A DNA stretch of 64,000 nucleotides. Source: Membranipora membranacea. Lineage: Eukaryota; Bryozoa; Gymnolaemata; Cheilostomatida; Membraniporidae. A model generated the notes under the pieces. The model was not told where the DNA came from. It searched no databases and saw nothing but the letters and a program-made list of their open reading frames with translations. Below, one piece after another: positions 24,148 to 35,966 of the stretch; positions within the stretch are counted from its first letter, which is position 1, and every line of letters starts with the position of its first letter. A program made the position numbers and the translations under genes. The DNA lies in the NCBI GenBank assembly GCA_914767715.1, contig OU612067.1, positions 28,618,162 to 28,682,161 on the forward strand, in the 5' to 3' direction.

Positions 24148-27100
24148 TCAGCCCAGGAAAGTCGATATAAATATACTAGTATCCAGATTTAAGGTAGCGT
24201 GCCACCATCGATTTGGGAAGTATATCGCCTGTAAACAAAGGAGTAAACTAACTCAAACAAACTTTCAAGTGATTATTGAAAAGTTTATATAAGAGTTGTA
24301 TGGATAATGATTTGATTTGATTTGAAAACCCTGCCGCATCACTGGTTGGATTTGAATGAATGAAATTATTTACTTAAAACTTTGACAGGTTGTCCCCTTT
24401 TTCTAAGCGAGCAGACAACTTCTTATCACTATTTACAGTAGCACATACACAATGTACTGTTATTTTCTATTGTCTAAATAAAACCTGTTACTCCTTGATA
24501 AAACTTTCATGCAACTGACATGTTAAGAATAGCTAACAAGAACACATAAATATATCCAGTCCTCAAGCAGCCTCACAAATTATATAATCTTCATCGAAGT
24601 GCACAGAATACACAGCGATAAATAATAATATGAAGGAGCATTACATGCTGTTACATTGAGGGGACAAATCAATTACGGTAATTACCTGTCCAGGTTTCAG
24701 AGTACATTCCAGAAGCTTTTCATCGGGACCTATTTCAGTATATTCATTGAGCAACCAATACAGTGTAGTTCTATCAGGATTGAAGTTTGGTGTTTTATCA
24801 GGCGGCAATAGAAACCATCGCTGTAAAAATAAGAAAGCCATTCAGTCCAACTCCATGACCACTTTTCTCCCTTGACATTATACTTATTCAACTTCACATT
24901 GATATGTTTGGACATGCATTATTTTTCTTCAGTTAAATGTTGGGGATAAGCTCAATAACCATTATTCTGCAGGAGTATTGTTAGTAAACACATGACCCCT
25001 TGACCCTTATGTAGGATCTTTACAACACATATTTTAAATTTTGGCAGTAACCTCCAGCTGTCCGCCCGCAAAGTAAGGAATAGATAGTAAGGAATATACT
25101 TCCAGCACAGCTGATAATATAAACTCCCCCCTGCCCTGTACATATCTGAACTTTTATCTAGTTCGAGATATTTATGTGGAGTACAATAAAGAATATCACT
25201 CACCTTCCTCCCATACACAACCTCTCCAAATCCAGGACCGTGCCAGTGAAATGGTACTCCTGTGCCTGCACCTAAAATCATCACAACATAGCCATTTTAG
25301 TTATATATGGCAATATAAGAGTGCCCAACAAAGAAAACCCATCAGTTTTATTCATTTTTGTATTGTATCTTTAGATACGCTATACACCAAATTTCTCTTT
25401 GTAATTTCCTAGTCCACCTCCATATTGATTTCACTCTCACACTTTTTTTCAGTACCGAATATCGATAGAGATATTTTCAATGATGATACATAAAGGAATA
25501 AGATACATGTAGAACAGATATCTGTATTCTTGTCTCCTACATTTCAAGCTGCTCTGTCCAGTGTTGAAATCTGAGGAGATGATCAAAGACATAGTTAGTG
25601 TTTTAAAGGCTCAAACTAATGCCAGTACTATAATCTATTCACAACAAAACCCATCCAAACACACCAGATGATTAGACTAGGGCTAAATGTATTTGATACA
25701 GATACTGTTGGCCATATCCACTCAATACCCTTCTACTGATGTTTTCAGGAAAGCATAATTTATATGCATTGGATTTGAACTGCTATCCATTAATATTCTA
25801 ATACCTGTACTTTGGTAACCCATACCTACAAGGTCATTGACTCCAAATCATTATACGTTACAGGATGAATGTACTGAAGTTATATTTGCTATCCCTACTC
25901 ACCAGCCATGCCGAAGCTATACATGCCCTCAGTGTCCGGTACGCTCACATGAGGCTTCCTATACAAGTCAAACAGATCCGCCCATTCTGTGTGGTTATTA
26001 TCTCCAAACCAATAAAATGTTTCTGAAATCATCCAAAACATGGGTAGAGGTTTTTATACCAAGCATATACAGGTCCAAATAAATACATGATTAATGGGTG
26101 ATTTGAAAGTTCAGGCTGTTCAAGTTTTCCCATTTTCATTTACTTTGACAATAAAAACCAGCCTCCAATGTTAACTGACACCATATTGAGCAGACAACTA
26201 ATGCTTCACTGATATGATTAAAACAAACCAGTACCAACGGTAATTAAAATCTCAATGATGGGAAGCTTGCCTTTATATCAGCCAATCAAATGCTGTAGTA
26301 TTCCTACATATAGGATTTAGAAAAATAAATTAATGCAATGTGTACGAGATATACACTCTTCATTCTCACCATTTCCAAGAGTGTTCAGATCTTGAGGCTT
26401 GAGAAGAACATCTACATAATAATGCAATGTAACATCGCCTGAAATAAATCAGTGGTAATGTTTGAGTTTGCATACATTGATTTGAACGTTTATCCACATT
26501 TCCACACAATGTAATACCACATTTAAATATGCAGCCAACCAGCTTACAAAATGTTTAAGATAAGGCTGGTAAACGGGGAAGCAACTCTGAATATCATCAA
26601 GGAAAGCAAGCGTGATCATTTCATGTAGTTTGGGATATTGTCAGTGTTAGAAATGAGTGAAAACTGATGGGAACGGAGTTCCCACAAAGAAATCTTTAGG
26701 GGGAACTCTAAGAACACTAAATTCTGGCTTAAAACAATGTGAAAAGGTTTCTTTTTGCCAAATTTCAATCATACTATTACAGATCTATATTTCTGCATAA
26801 ATGTTATGCTCAACAGCATGGATTAGCATAAATTGACAAAGTTACTGCAAAAAAATTCCCTGCGGCTGCATTGCGGCCATTTTGGCTGCTGTAGACCTAG
26901 AGAGTAGAGTTCCCACAAAGAAAAAATCCACTTTGACCACCGGATATTGTACCGATCACCTTGACATTTTTCAGGCAGTTATTAAAATATATTTGTGTAC
27001 AGGGGAGTTGACAGTTGAAGTAAGGAAGTTGACAGGTGAGTTGGTCATGAGGAGCTGGAAACCTCATACAACACCCAGTGTTTGTAATTACTCACTATCT

Positions 27101-28739
27101 CATATGTTTATATGAAGGACGTGTGATTTAAAAGCATAAAACTTGAAAACCATCTTATTTCAATCCTAGTGGTAGAAATAATACTACGGTGAAGAGTTAA
27201 AATTAGTGGACTGAGTGCAACCTAGTTTTCTGGCAAAGGATAACTACCAGTCATCTAAAATGCTGGTAATGTTGAAATCTAACCCATCGTACATTCCTTT
27301 CCCATACTCAGTCAAACATAGCCAGGGATCACTTACGTTTTCTATAAGAGTGAGTATTGGCGGAACTAAGTCTTATAATTTTGTCTCCATACTTGTTGAC
27401 CATATTGTCTTTGCTGCATTCCTCCTGGAACACCTAAAATCACAAGTAATTAATTTTATGTGCATGCCACATGCTATCTTGCCCACACCATTTGAGGCAG
27501 TCATAAAACAGAAACTTAATATTTAATTTCACGTCATCATCATAAGCAGTCCGTCGAGTCGACGATGACTGTTCTATTTTATGGTCTCCGGATCATAGTT
27601 TTAATTTCACATAAGGGGGCTCTATCCTTCCTATTCGAGTGATGATGGATTCTTTGTGTGGATGTAGGGGATTGGTTAGTCGCTCAGTGAGTACTTCTCC
27701 TAAGTTTGTGAAGTTTTGGGAAATATGTAATCAACTAAATTTTGCTTTACGTGATCAAAGTATTGATCACATATTTAACATATAATATTATTATTTTGCT
27801 GAATTGACACGTTGATACGGCCCACAAAACAGCTCAGGGAGTTAAGTGGAGGCTCCAAATAGGTTTTACCCATAGAATTAATAATGATACTCATAGACAG
27901 GACACTATGTGCAGCTTCGGTGAGGCACATATTTGTGTTTATGTTACATCACTTGATTGTGTATTGATTGAGTAATGGTCAGCAAGTCAATGACAGCCAT
28001 GAGTATCACCACTGATAGCACACAATTCAATGTAGTTATGTCACCCACAATTATGTGCCTCAGTGCCTGCAAATCATCTACATTGTGTTCTATCAAGGTT
28101 TATTATTATTGGGTCTATGGCCATACCTCATTCCAACTTCTCGGGTTGTTTATGATGAGAGGTTTGTTATATGCATAGACCTTAACAAATTCTTCTTGAG
28201 ACAGTTTATCAGCATCTCTGATGTCTATGTTACAAGGGCCTTCAGAGGCTAACTTGTCAATGTACCTGGAAAAAATAAAAAGTACTCTGATGTGAAAACT
28301 ATGTGAAAACTATTGTGGCGCACCGATGAATACTTGGCGGATGCCCATCTGAAATTTGCAGCCAACACACTGCAAAATCTCGTTATCCTCTCTACAAGCT
28401 AGTTGTAACAATGGTCTCGGTTCATGTGTGTAGCTTGCGTCTGCAAGTCAAATATCATATTGTGATGGCACTAAGCCATAAAGAAGGAACTACTGACAAC
28501 TCTAAACTGTTCACCCTAGATGTGCGCCCCTACCCGATCTCCGCCCTTGTAAAAACCCAGACAGGATGGTCAATATAATTTGAGAATGTTTAATATAGAA
28601 ATGGCCGTAGAGATATCTGCTGTGTAGCCATAAATAAATCTTACCATTCACCATGGAAGCTGTCGTCTTCTAATGTTGGAGATGCTAGACAGATTATTAA
28701 AAGCACACAAGTGGCAGGAAGCCTCACGCTGCGGAACAT
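24148..28739 (-). CDS. JMJD8: JmjC domain-containing protein 8 (JMJD8), 8 exons
   Basis: Minus-strand exons 28739-28645, 28265-28127, 27433-27337, 26438-26370, 26022-25903, 25271-25204, 24820-24686 and 24228-24148 are all GT-AG and phase-consistent. They total 804 nt (267 aa), against about 264 aa for the human protein as I recall it. The N-terminus MFRSVRLPATCVLLIICLAS is a signal peptide. Then come RLSSANTHSY, FGDNNHTEWADLF, GVPFHWHGPGFGEVVYGRK, RWFLLPPDKTPNF and the C-terminal WWHATLNLDTSIFISTFLG, which is almost diagnostic. Family knowledge: JMJD8 is a lumenal ER protein of the JmjC fold. At the first metal site it has HWHG where catalytic JmjC enzymes have HxD/E, so oxygenase activity is doubtful. 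The second histidine (WWHA) is kept. Confidence 0.96.
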
Positions 28740-31700
28740 CTGAATCTGAGAATTTAGAAACGTAATCATTTAAATCAGCCATCCCATGCAAAAAAAAACC
28801 TAATAAAGCCATCATACGATTGGCATACTACCGAAGAACGAATTTTCACAACCTCTTGATGCCCATGGACAGTGGATGGAAAGCTTGTATCTTTTGTCAG
28901 AGTTCAGTAGCCCATTTGCCATTCAGCAAGCTTGATACTGAAGTGAGCCAAATTACATGCTTGCCAGGCCCTAGTGCGAGTGGAAAAGAGCGGCAGTCCT
29001 TCTTCTGATATTCTTGATCGAATAAAAAAAACTCTTGAGACTAGATTTTATCAACGTTGCGTATCAAGTTATTTCCGATATTCAGCGAATGAAAGACTGG
29101 ATGCTTGAGATTGGGGTAGGAAATGGCAATCTGAGTTTTTTTCTTTCTCATTTGGCTATGGAGATAGGACTGGATATTAGCAGGGTATAAACGGTTGGCT
29201 CCTCTCCCCACCCAGCCAATCAGAGCCAACACATTGGCTTGGTATATGTAGGTTGTTTCATGACATGGCTTTCATAAATGGACAATGAATATAATACCAA
29301 GAAGTAACAGGTTTAGTTATTCCATTCTCCCTGGTTACTCTCTGTCACGTATTGACAATACTACTATCTATGACTATGAGCTCAATTTGAGTTCTGCCTT
29401 TTGTCCATTTGTTACACCCTTGCATAATGGTGGTGAAAGGAATGAACAGCACTCATCTTCGAGTGACACATCATCAATAAATAGTTGATCATTATAATCT
29501 TCTAGTAATGTTGACAGGATAGTGCTCCAAAGTTACCTTCCAGGAAACATCATTAGGCAAATATATAATATTTTTTTCCAATAACTACAGCTGGGATAGA
29601 AATCATGGGCCCTAATGATGTTTGTAAAGTAAATTGATGTTTTTAACTTGAAGGAAAATAAAAAAAGCAAGGGTCCTATAATATAATAACCCTTGAAAAA
29701 AGTTTCACAATATTTCAAAGAAAGAATAACGTGTGGAATGGCTGTCATTGCTAGATGTGTTTTGATTGGCTTATTCCTTATCTCCTACTTTTTGTGTGGA
29801 CAGTGTGAAATTGACCATTTCTAGACATGAGATGACAACTGCTCAGTGGTCTCATATTGATATATAATTGGTATCATATCTCATGGCCTGTGTTACGTAA
29901 TTATTAAAAGCAGACCGCCATCACCTCACTCTAAACTCGACCATGAATGCATTATTATCTTTTAGAGAACCACCGTAAATAAATAGATAAAATTATAGAT
30001 GGAAATGGCGTATTCAAACAGCGCAAGTCTCTCAAGCCCAACAAGGTGTGTCGCCAAGATGCAATCTGTCCCCGCGTACCGCGGGAATAAGCCACCATCT
30101 TAGCTAGTCCTCTCACGACTCTTTCCCAGCTGTCACGTGACAAGGGTCTTGTACCTAAGGATTGGAGAAAAGCATCTGTTTGCCCTGTATACAAGAAGGG
30201 GGAATAATATCTGGCATCATAGTTAGCAAAACCATGGAACACATCGTGACTAGGCAAAATTATATACGCCGAGCAGCGTAAGATCTTTAACTGCAATCAG
30301 CAGGGCTTCAGAGCCAACCACAGATGTGAACAACAGTTGATAGAACTGACTGCCGATACCACCAATGTATTAGACCAGGGAAAAGAGTTCAAGGCATGTG
30401 TTTGTCGACTTTGCTAAAGCTTTTGATCGACATCTGGAGTGCTCCAGGGTTCCGTCCTGACACAATCAACTACCCGGGTATTACAATAGACCAGAAACTT
30501 ACTTGGCACCCTCACCTCAACAAGATCACTGCCAAGCACTACAGGTCTCCTTCAAAAGCTGAATATACCAGCTCTCCCACAGCATAGACAAGAACTACGC
30601 TTGAAAGTGTTTAGGAAGTACCACCACAACAACCCTGCTCTGCTCGGCAAATACATCAGCGGTGCCACCCATTCATCTGTGCGTAGACACCCTGAGCAAT
30701 ACTTCATCCACCAGTCTAACGCTGATTACCATCGCTGCCCATTCTTTATGCAAACTGCAAGGGAATGGAATTTCCGTGCCCTTGTTCACCTGCTCCTCGA
30801 ACCTCCTAGCATTAAGCATTAGCTGTTCTGTGCCTATGAAATCCTGATATTTTGAGGGTAAATTCAGTAATATGGTGATTTAACTTAGCCGTACGCTAAG
30901 GTCTAGATCCATTAGAAATGAGGCACATATATCAATAATTATTACCAGATAATTCATAGCCGATTATGACTGTCAGAAAGCCAGGTGAAAGTATGATCGG
31001 AATGGATACCAATGGTGTGTGAATGGAAAGTTACCTCACTTAGGTCAGTATAGAGTGTGATGGTTAGAAGTAATGGCATCAAAGCCAAATGTGTGTGCTC
31101 GATAAAAGTACCAAAGGAGGCAAGTAAGTAACCTTGATAAGGTTAATTTAGTGTGCTAGTTTGTAATTATGGCCTGGCTACCATCTGTATGAGCGTGAGT
31201 AAAGTAGTGGAATTCTACCAGTCATAGGTTTTCTGGCTAAGCTAGCAACATCTCAGAACCTAAGGCAAGGTTTTCCGACAAAGCCCGCATCAACCCGGAA
31301 CCAGTGAAGCAGTGACACCTATTTTCAGTTATTACGAGACTTCAGTTTAACTTTGTCAAATAAAAGAAGTTTTAATTTGAATATGGGGATGGTGAGATGG
31401 TGAGATGGCGTGATGACGCAATGGCTTGCAATTCACTGCCAGGTATGTATGAGTTATCGCCGATAATGCTAACAACATAAAAATTGTATATGATACTTTT
31501 TGGGCACTCTGTTGCCAGCCTCAAAAATCTCTCTGCCGTCACTACAAAAATAATATAGCAAAGATATCTGAAACTAGTTCAATAGGCAATTGGTAAAATT
31601 TAAGAATATAGTAAGCCTATTTAATTTTCATTTCTTATGCTATTCAATCTATTGAACAATCACATTATTTTTGGAATATCATGAAAAGGGACATTAAATC

Positions 31701-32262
31701 ATTATAATGCTCAGTCCTACAAGTCAGAAAAATTGATTGCATCTTTATCACAGATTGGTTGGCCAGTGGCTATAAGTAGAACGTTTATTCAGATTTAAAA
31801 TTGTGTCTTTTCCTTTTTTCCCCTTGATCATGTTAAAATGCAAGTTTTTCTATTTTATTTGCGTGTTATGAGTTCTGTGCTTGGCACTTGAGACGTAAAG
31901 CATCTTATTGTTGAGCTCAATTTGACAAATAATGATACAGAGTCAGTGCTGATAAAATTGAAAGTACTGATACAAAGTTTTACCTCTCTTAACTGCTTAG
32001 TTCTGCTTGAGTCATCATATTACGATATGTTACTTACTTGGTAAGTCATAGTTAACTTGTATCTTTAGCTTTGGTGATGTTTCATATGCCACACATGACT
32101 ATGGTCCAAATTTATAACATTTCTATATTATATATAATCGATCAATGACCTCTACGATACTTTGTTTTAGTAGTTAGGGTCAAGGTTATAACCCTAATGT
32201 TGCATCAGGGAGAGTGGGATACCTTCCACCCTCCCTGATGGTATTATTGAGTCACCGGGAAA
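28740..32262. other. Intergenic, LINE relic only
   Basis: Apart from the LINE relic at 30085-30830, no coding segment with family resemblance was found between the JMJD8 start and the temptin-like gene. Promoters for the two divergently oriented genes should lie in this interval, but I see no specific element I would call. Confidence 0.55.
30085..30830 (+). mobile_element. LINE reverse-transcriptase relic, internally deleted
   Basis: Fragments in several frames read GLVPKDWRKASVCPVYKKGE, then GFRANHRCEQQLIEL, then YPGITIDQKLTWHPHLNKIT, and finally REWNFRALVHLLLEP. The order matches a non-LTR RT and its C-terminus, but the FADD core is absent, so a central deletion has occurred. Several stops and frameshifts make it inactive. 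It resembles the 13128-14545 relic in layout but is clearly diverged from it. Confidence 0.85.
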
Positions 32263-34491
32263 ATGGTTGTTAGATTGTGGGTTGTTTGCACCAAAATAAT
32301 AATATTTAACTCAAATAATATTTCCAGGAGAATTGCTGCTGTGTGTACTGTTATAATCAGCCAAGCAGTAGTGAGCGATGCCTATATTTCATATGCGACA
32401 AAGATTCCAAACGGCGTTTTCGTGCTCAACCCATGTGACAACAGCTCATGGCTTGGAGTTGGGCATAAGGCTCCCCTGGGCAGAGGTGTCAGAAACCCTT
32501 TTGGTATGAAATTTGCAGAAGCTGGCAATTGGTAAGATTGGTTACTATATTACTAGATTGAGTGCCTTAGGTGTTGTCACCATGGTGAATTAGTAGCCAC
32601 TAACCGCCACCCCCCTCATTGTTGATTAATTTAATTTTTGAAGGTCTCTATCTAAATGAGTAGCGCTTGGGCACAGGTGAAGTTTTTTACTTTACCCAAA
32701 AGAATATTTTTACTGAACTTTTCTTTACCTCAAAAACTGATTGCTTTTACAATTTACAAAGAAATGAGATATGCTCAAATAAATGTGGTGTTTGCCAAAG
32801 TATTTAAACCCGGAACTTTCTTTCATGATACAATATACATCACTGGTGCCAGCTGTCACCAATTTTCATCTTGTTATAAGTTATTCAAAATAAATATTGA
32901 ATAAATGTGCCCCTAAATTTATTAAATGATTTAAGTTTGATTAGGTTTTTTGTAATTTCCAGACATGGACAGCTGATTTCTGTAATGAGGACTCTGACGG
33001 TCATGGGAAAAGTAATGGGGTGGAGCTGGGTGACCCTCTCTGTACATGGACTGAAGGTTAGTTAGTAGAAATTGTTAATACCACCTAAGGAGTAGGAGAT
33101 GGCTCAGTTGGTTAGAGCGCTGTTCCTTCAGCATGCTAATGTTGAAGGTCGTGGGTTCGAATCCCACTGCAGTCCATCTTCTACTGGCGATTGGTTGGCC
33201 TCCAGGTGTGCTCTGAACTGCCTGCAAACAGAGAGCAAAATGGCGCAGATATTGCGGTCTTGCCAATAAGGCGCTAATATTTCGCCGCCCATTCCTCAGG
33301 ATGGGTCGGTGATAAGACACCTGATTTCGATCAACCTGCGCTTACTTACATTATAAATATGGTTGTGTCAGCTAGACTTGGTTGGGATTTGCAAAGTACA
33401 ATGATTAGATACAATACAAATAAACAATAGCCGGGTGCTTCATCGAAACTGTTGGTGAATCTATCTATGCCGATACCCAGCCGAAAGTAAAAAATACAAA
33501 TGATCCGTACTTTATCTTGGAAGCTAGATTTGGTAGAGCTGTGGTTTTTGTTGTTTGTCTCTCATTGTTAAGTATAGCAGCGGTAAAGCCTATCACGAAG
33601 CATTAAAGTTTTATATACCATCGGAAAGCTCACAATGTCAGGATCTCAAACCAGATTTAAACGTTGCATCACATGACAATCTTTATCATAGTAGTTAACC
33701 ACTGACTGTTCAATGGATATGTTAAGAGAAAATGATGCTAAAAACAAAATTTTCTCTGTTGCTTTTTTCAATTTTCTCCTTATATATTATATATATTATA
33801 TTATATTATATATATATGTATTATTATATCAATACATTTGAATATTTTATGCAAAGCACAGGCTTTGACCTTACTGATGTTTTTCAAAGTTTGCAGAATT
33901 TTTGCGAAAGAAGATATTTTGAGAGAACATTAGGTACCATAAATGTGTTAAACCTCAATATTGTGAAGCTGCTATATGCAAGATGCACTAAATAATGTCT
34001 ATGTATTGGGTTAACTTGTATGGCTAGTGTCTTGGAATGAAACAAATTTCAAAGACTACAATATTTTCTCTTTCTAAAGACGTGCTTCTGGTAGTCATTC
34101 CTTTCCGACATATCCAGGGTTTAAAACTGCATAACAAATAATCATGTTAAACAAACATAAATTTGTTTTGTGGTTATAACATCTTCCAAAAAAGACGATA
34201 GAGCAGCAATGGTTAACATTCAAATTTATTATCTTCCCATAAAATTTAGATTTGCTAACATTCAAACTACACATTATTACAGAGGGTCTGTCTAGTAGTA
34301 GCTTGGGGAGTGTTACCGGACACCCAGGAATCTGTGAACCGTTGACAAGTGAGATATGCAAAGAAAAAAATGAGTGGTTACCCTGCGCGACACCAAATCA
34401 TCACCCTAGCGGAGCAGCCAAAGTCCTGAAACTTCACCAAACTACCAATTTAATTGCAGTGCTTGTTTCTTTCACATTCCTCATGATCTGA
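32263..34491 (+). CDS. Temptin-like, probably GPI-anchored protein
   Basis: Three exons: 32263-32531, 32963-33056 and 34283-34491. Exon 1 carries a hydrophobic signal-like stretch, then TKIPNGVFVLNPC and the temptin hallmark GVRNPFGMKFAEAGN. Exon 2 encodes ADFCNEDSDGHGKSNGVELG, an EF-hand-like Ca loop with D-x-D-G spacing, then DPLC. Exon 3 has GHPGICEPL and NEWLPC, then a hydrophobic C-terminus (NLIAVLVSFTFLMI) typical of a GPI signal. Exons 2 and 3 join in phase. Exon 1 ends with G|GTAAGA in phase 2, while exon 2 must be read from phase 0, so a 1-nt mismatch remains. A micro-exon, an assembly indel or a real frameshift could explain it. The exact start is uncertain because ATTTCCAG|GAG at 32327-32336 could be an acceptor. 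Family knowledge: temptin is an Aplysia pheromone protein. Confidence 0.82.
33091..33345 (+). mobile_element. tRNA-derived SINE
   Basis: The 5' head has perfect Pol III boxes: TGGCTCAGTTGG (A box) and GGTTCGAATCC (B box). The cloverleaf is poor in the acceptor and anticodon arms, so this is a SINE head and not a tRNA. The body runs past CTGGCGATTGG, GAGAGCAAAATGGCGCAGAT and TTCGCCGCCCATTCCTC. A diverged second copy of the body lies at 43450-43665. It sits in the second intron of the temptin-like gene. Confidence 0.8.
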
Positions 34492-34544
34492 TAATTGGTT
34501 TCGCAATATTCCTTCAATTTGATGAAAAACTCTTGCCTTATTTC

Positions 34545-34550
34545 AATAAA
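34545..34550 (+). terminator. Poly(A) signal for temptin-like gene
   Basis: AATAAA about 54 bp after the stop codon. Confidence 0.55.
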
Positions 34551-34734
34551 ATTTCATTTAGTAAGAGCTTTTCAAGTGCCTCTCACAAAAACAAAGCATC
34601 TCTTGGGGAGGGATAGATGAACCATAATTATATCATTTATGATTAGTATATAATTATAAAATAAATGTACTATAATATATACAGATACGCAGGGGTGTAT
34701 ATTCTAAAAAATTTCACTCACTGACTTTTCAGAG

Positions 34735-34830
34735 ATGAGCATAATAATCGGGCGCAGCTCGATCCACACGCCGTAGGCGTGGTGGGGAGGGTGTGGGAGG
34801 GGCGCTAAAGCGCCCTCCCACCACGGAAAT
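34735..34830. repeat. GC-rich dispersed repeat, copy 1
   Basis: It contains GGGAGGGTGTGGGAGGGGCG and GCGCCCTCCC. The reverse complement of 38505-38560 shows the same layout with substitutions, so the two are related copies in opposite orientation. Confidence 0.6.
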
Positions 34831-34977
34831 TTTTGCATATCGGTAGCAAAATAGTGCAAGCAGAGAGGTATTTCAATAGCTCACTGAGCTGTTGGGTACT
34901 TTCAGAAAACAACTCAATAGCAGTAGAAGATTACGGTAAAAATGCTCCAGTTATAAAGCACCCATTTGAAAAAAAAA

Positions 34978-35062
34978 CTGACGAGATGAGATTCGAACCC
35001 ACAACAAACTTATTAACAGTGATTATTAGGCGGACGCTCTACACACTGAGCTATTCAGCCTC
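34978..35062 (-). repeat. tRNA-like pseudogene / SINE head
   Basis: The minus strand contains TAGCTCAGTGTGTAGAGC (A-box/D-arm like) and GTGGGTTCGAATCTCAT (T arm, B box), then a run of T. The interval between the arms is too long and the anticodon stem does not form. It is best read as a decayed tRNA or tRNA-derived element. Confidence 0.6.
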
Positions 35063-35907
35063 TCACTGAAATCTATGGGCCGTGAGTGCTAATATACGCC
35101 ACTGCAGATACGGAAGCAGATACTAAACTAGCTTAGCTGGCCCAGGTCAGGCCCATCCTGGTCATTGAGATGTTCATTTCATTTTGGTTTTATTGCATGA
35201 TGTTGGATCTGAAACAAGCAATGATGATGTCACTTAAAAGCAGTACAGACACTGCTGAGCGATTTTCTGACTTGTGGAAAGAGGTAGATTGAGCTTGTGC
35301 TAGTATTTGTTGGCTCATTTAATTTTAGAAGTACCACATTAATTAGATGCTTTGATGCATTTTCAAATCAGTCTCAAATCAATGTGTGTGCTTACCAAAA
35401 TGGAGATTCACGTATATGAAATTGCACAATTTTGTTGGGAGACCTCCACCGCGTTCATTTAGAATAGATTATCGAATCACTCTACTTCCTCTTATGATGG
35501 CGCAACAGGAGACCACAGACCAATTGAGGAATCAAGAGGAATTTGTCTATTCATTCAGATAAATCATTCAGGTTTACATACTACCTAGCCCCGCTCGCTC
35601 GGCACACTCTCTGCTTCCGCATCAAATATCTAAATTTTGCAAGGAAGTAAGCGGTTGCGGTTGATACTTATAAAATACTTATGAATCTTTCAGCTCTACT
35701 TCGCATGATTAATGTTCCATAACCTAGCCGGCTTTCTAATATACTAAATAAACAAATCAAAAACAAATATTAACATAATGACATAGATTTGCATATTAAT
35801 GAGATTTATTGATGGCTGTTAAATCATTAAGCTTCCTCAGCACCTGGTAGTGCACTGCTACCACGGAGAAGTGGTACTTCCTCATTAAGTGGTGGTACGA
35901 TATGGGC

Positions 35908-35966
35908 CACAGAGTTAAGAGTAAAGATATTATCACAGAGTTAAGAAATATATCCTTACTCTGTGC
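35908..35966. repeat. CACAGAGT-family hairpin copy
   Basis: It contains CACAGAGTTAAG twice and ATATCCTTACTCTGTG, matching the arm of the 5164-5195 palindrome. Confidence 0.65.

Noticed and set aside
33091-33175. Functional tRNA gene
   Set aside because: The A and B boxes are perfect, but the acceptor ends do not pair, no proper anticodon stem forms, and the sequence continues into a repeated body, so I call it a SINE.
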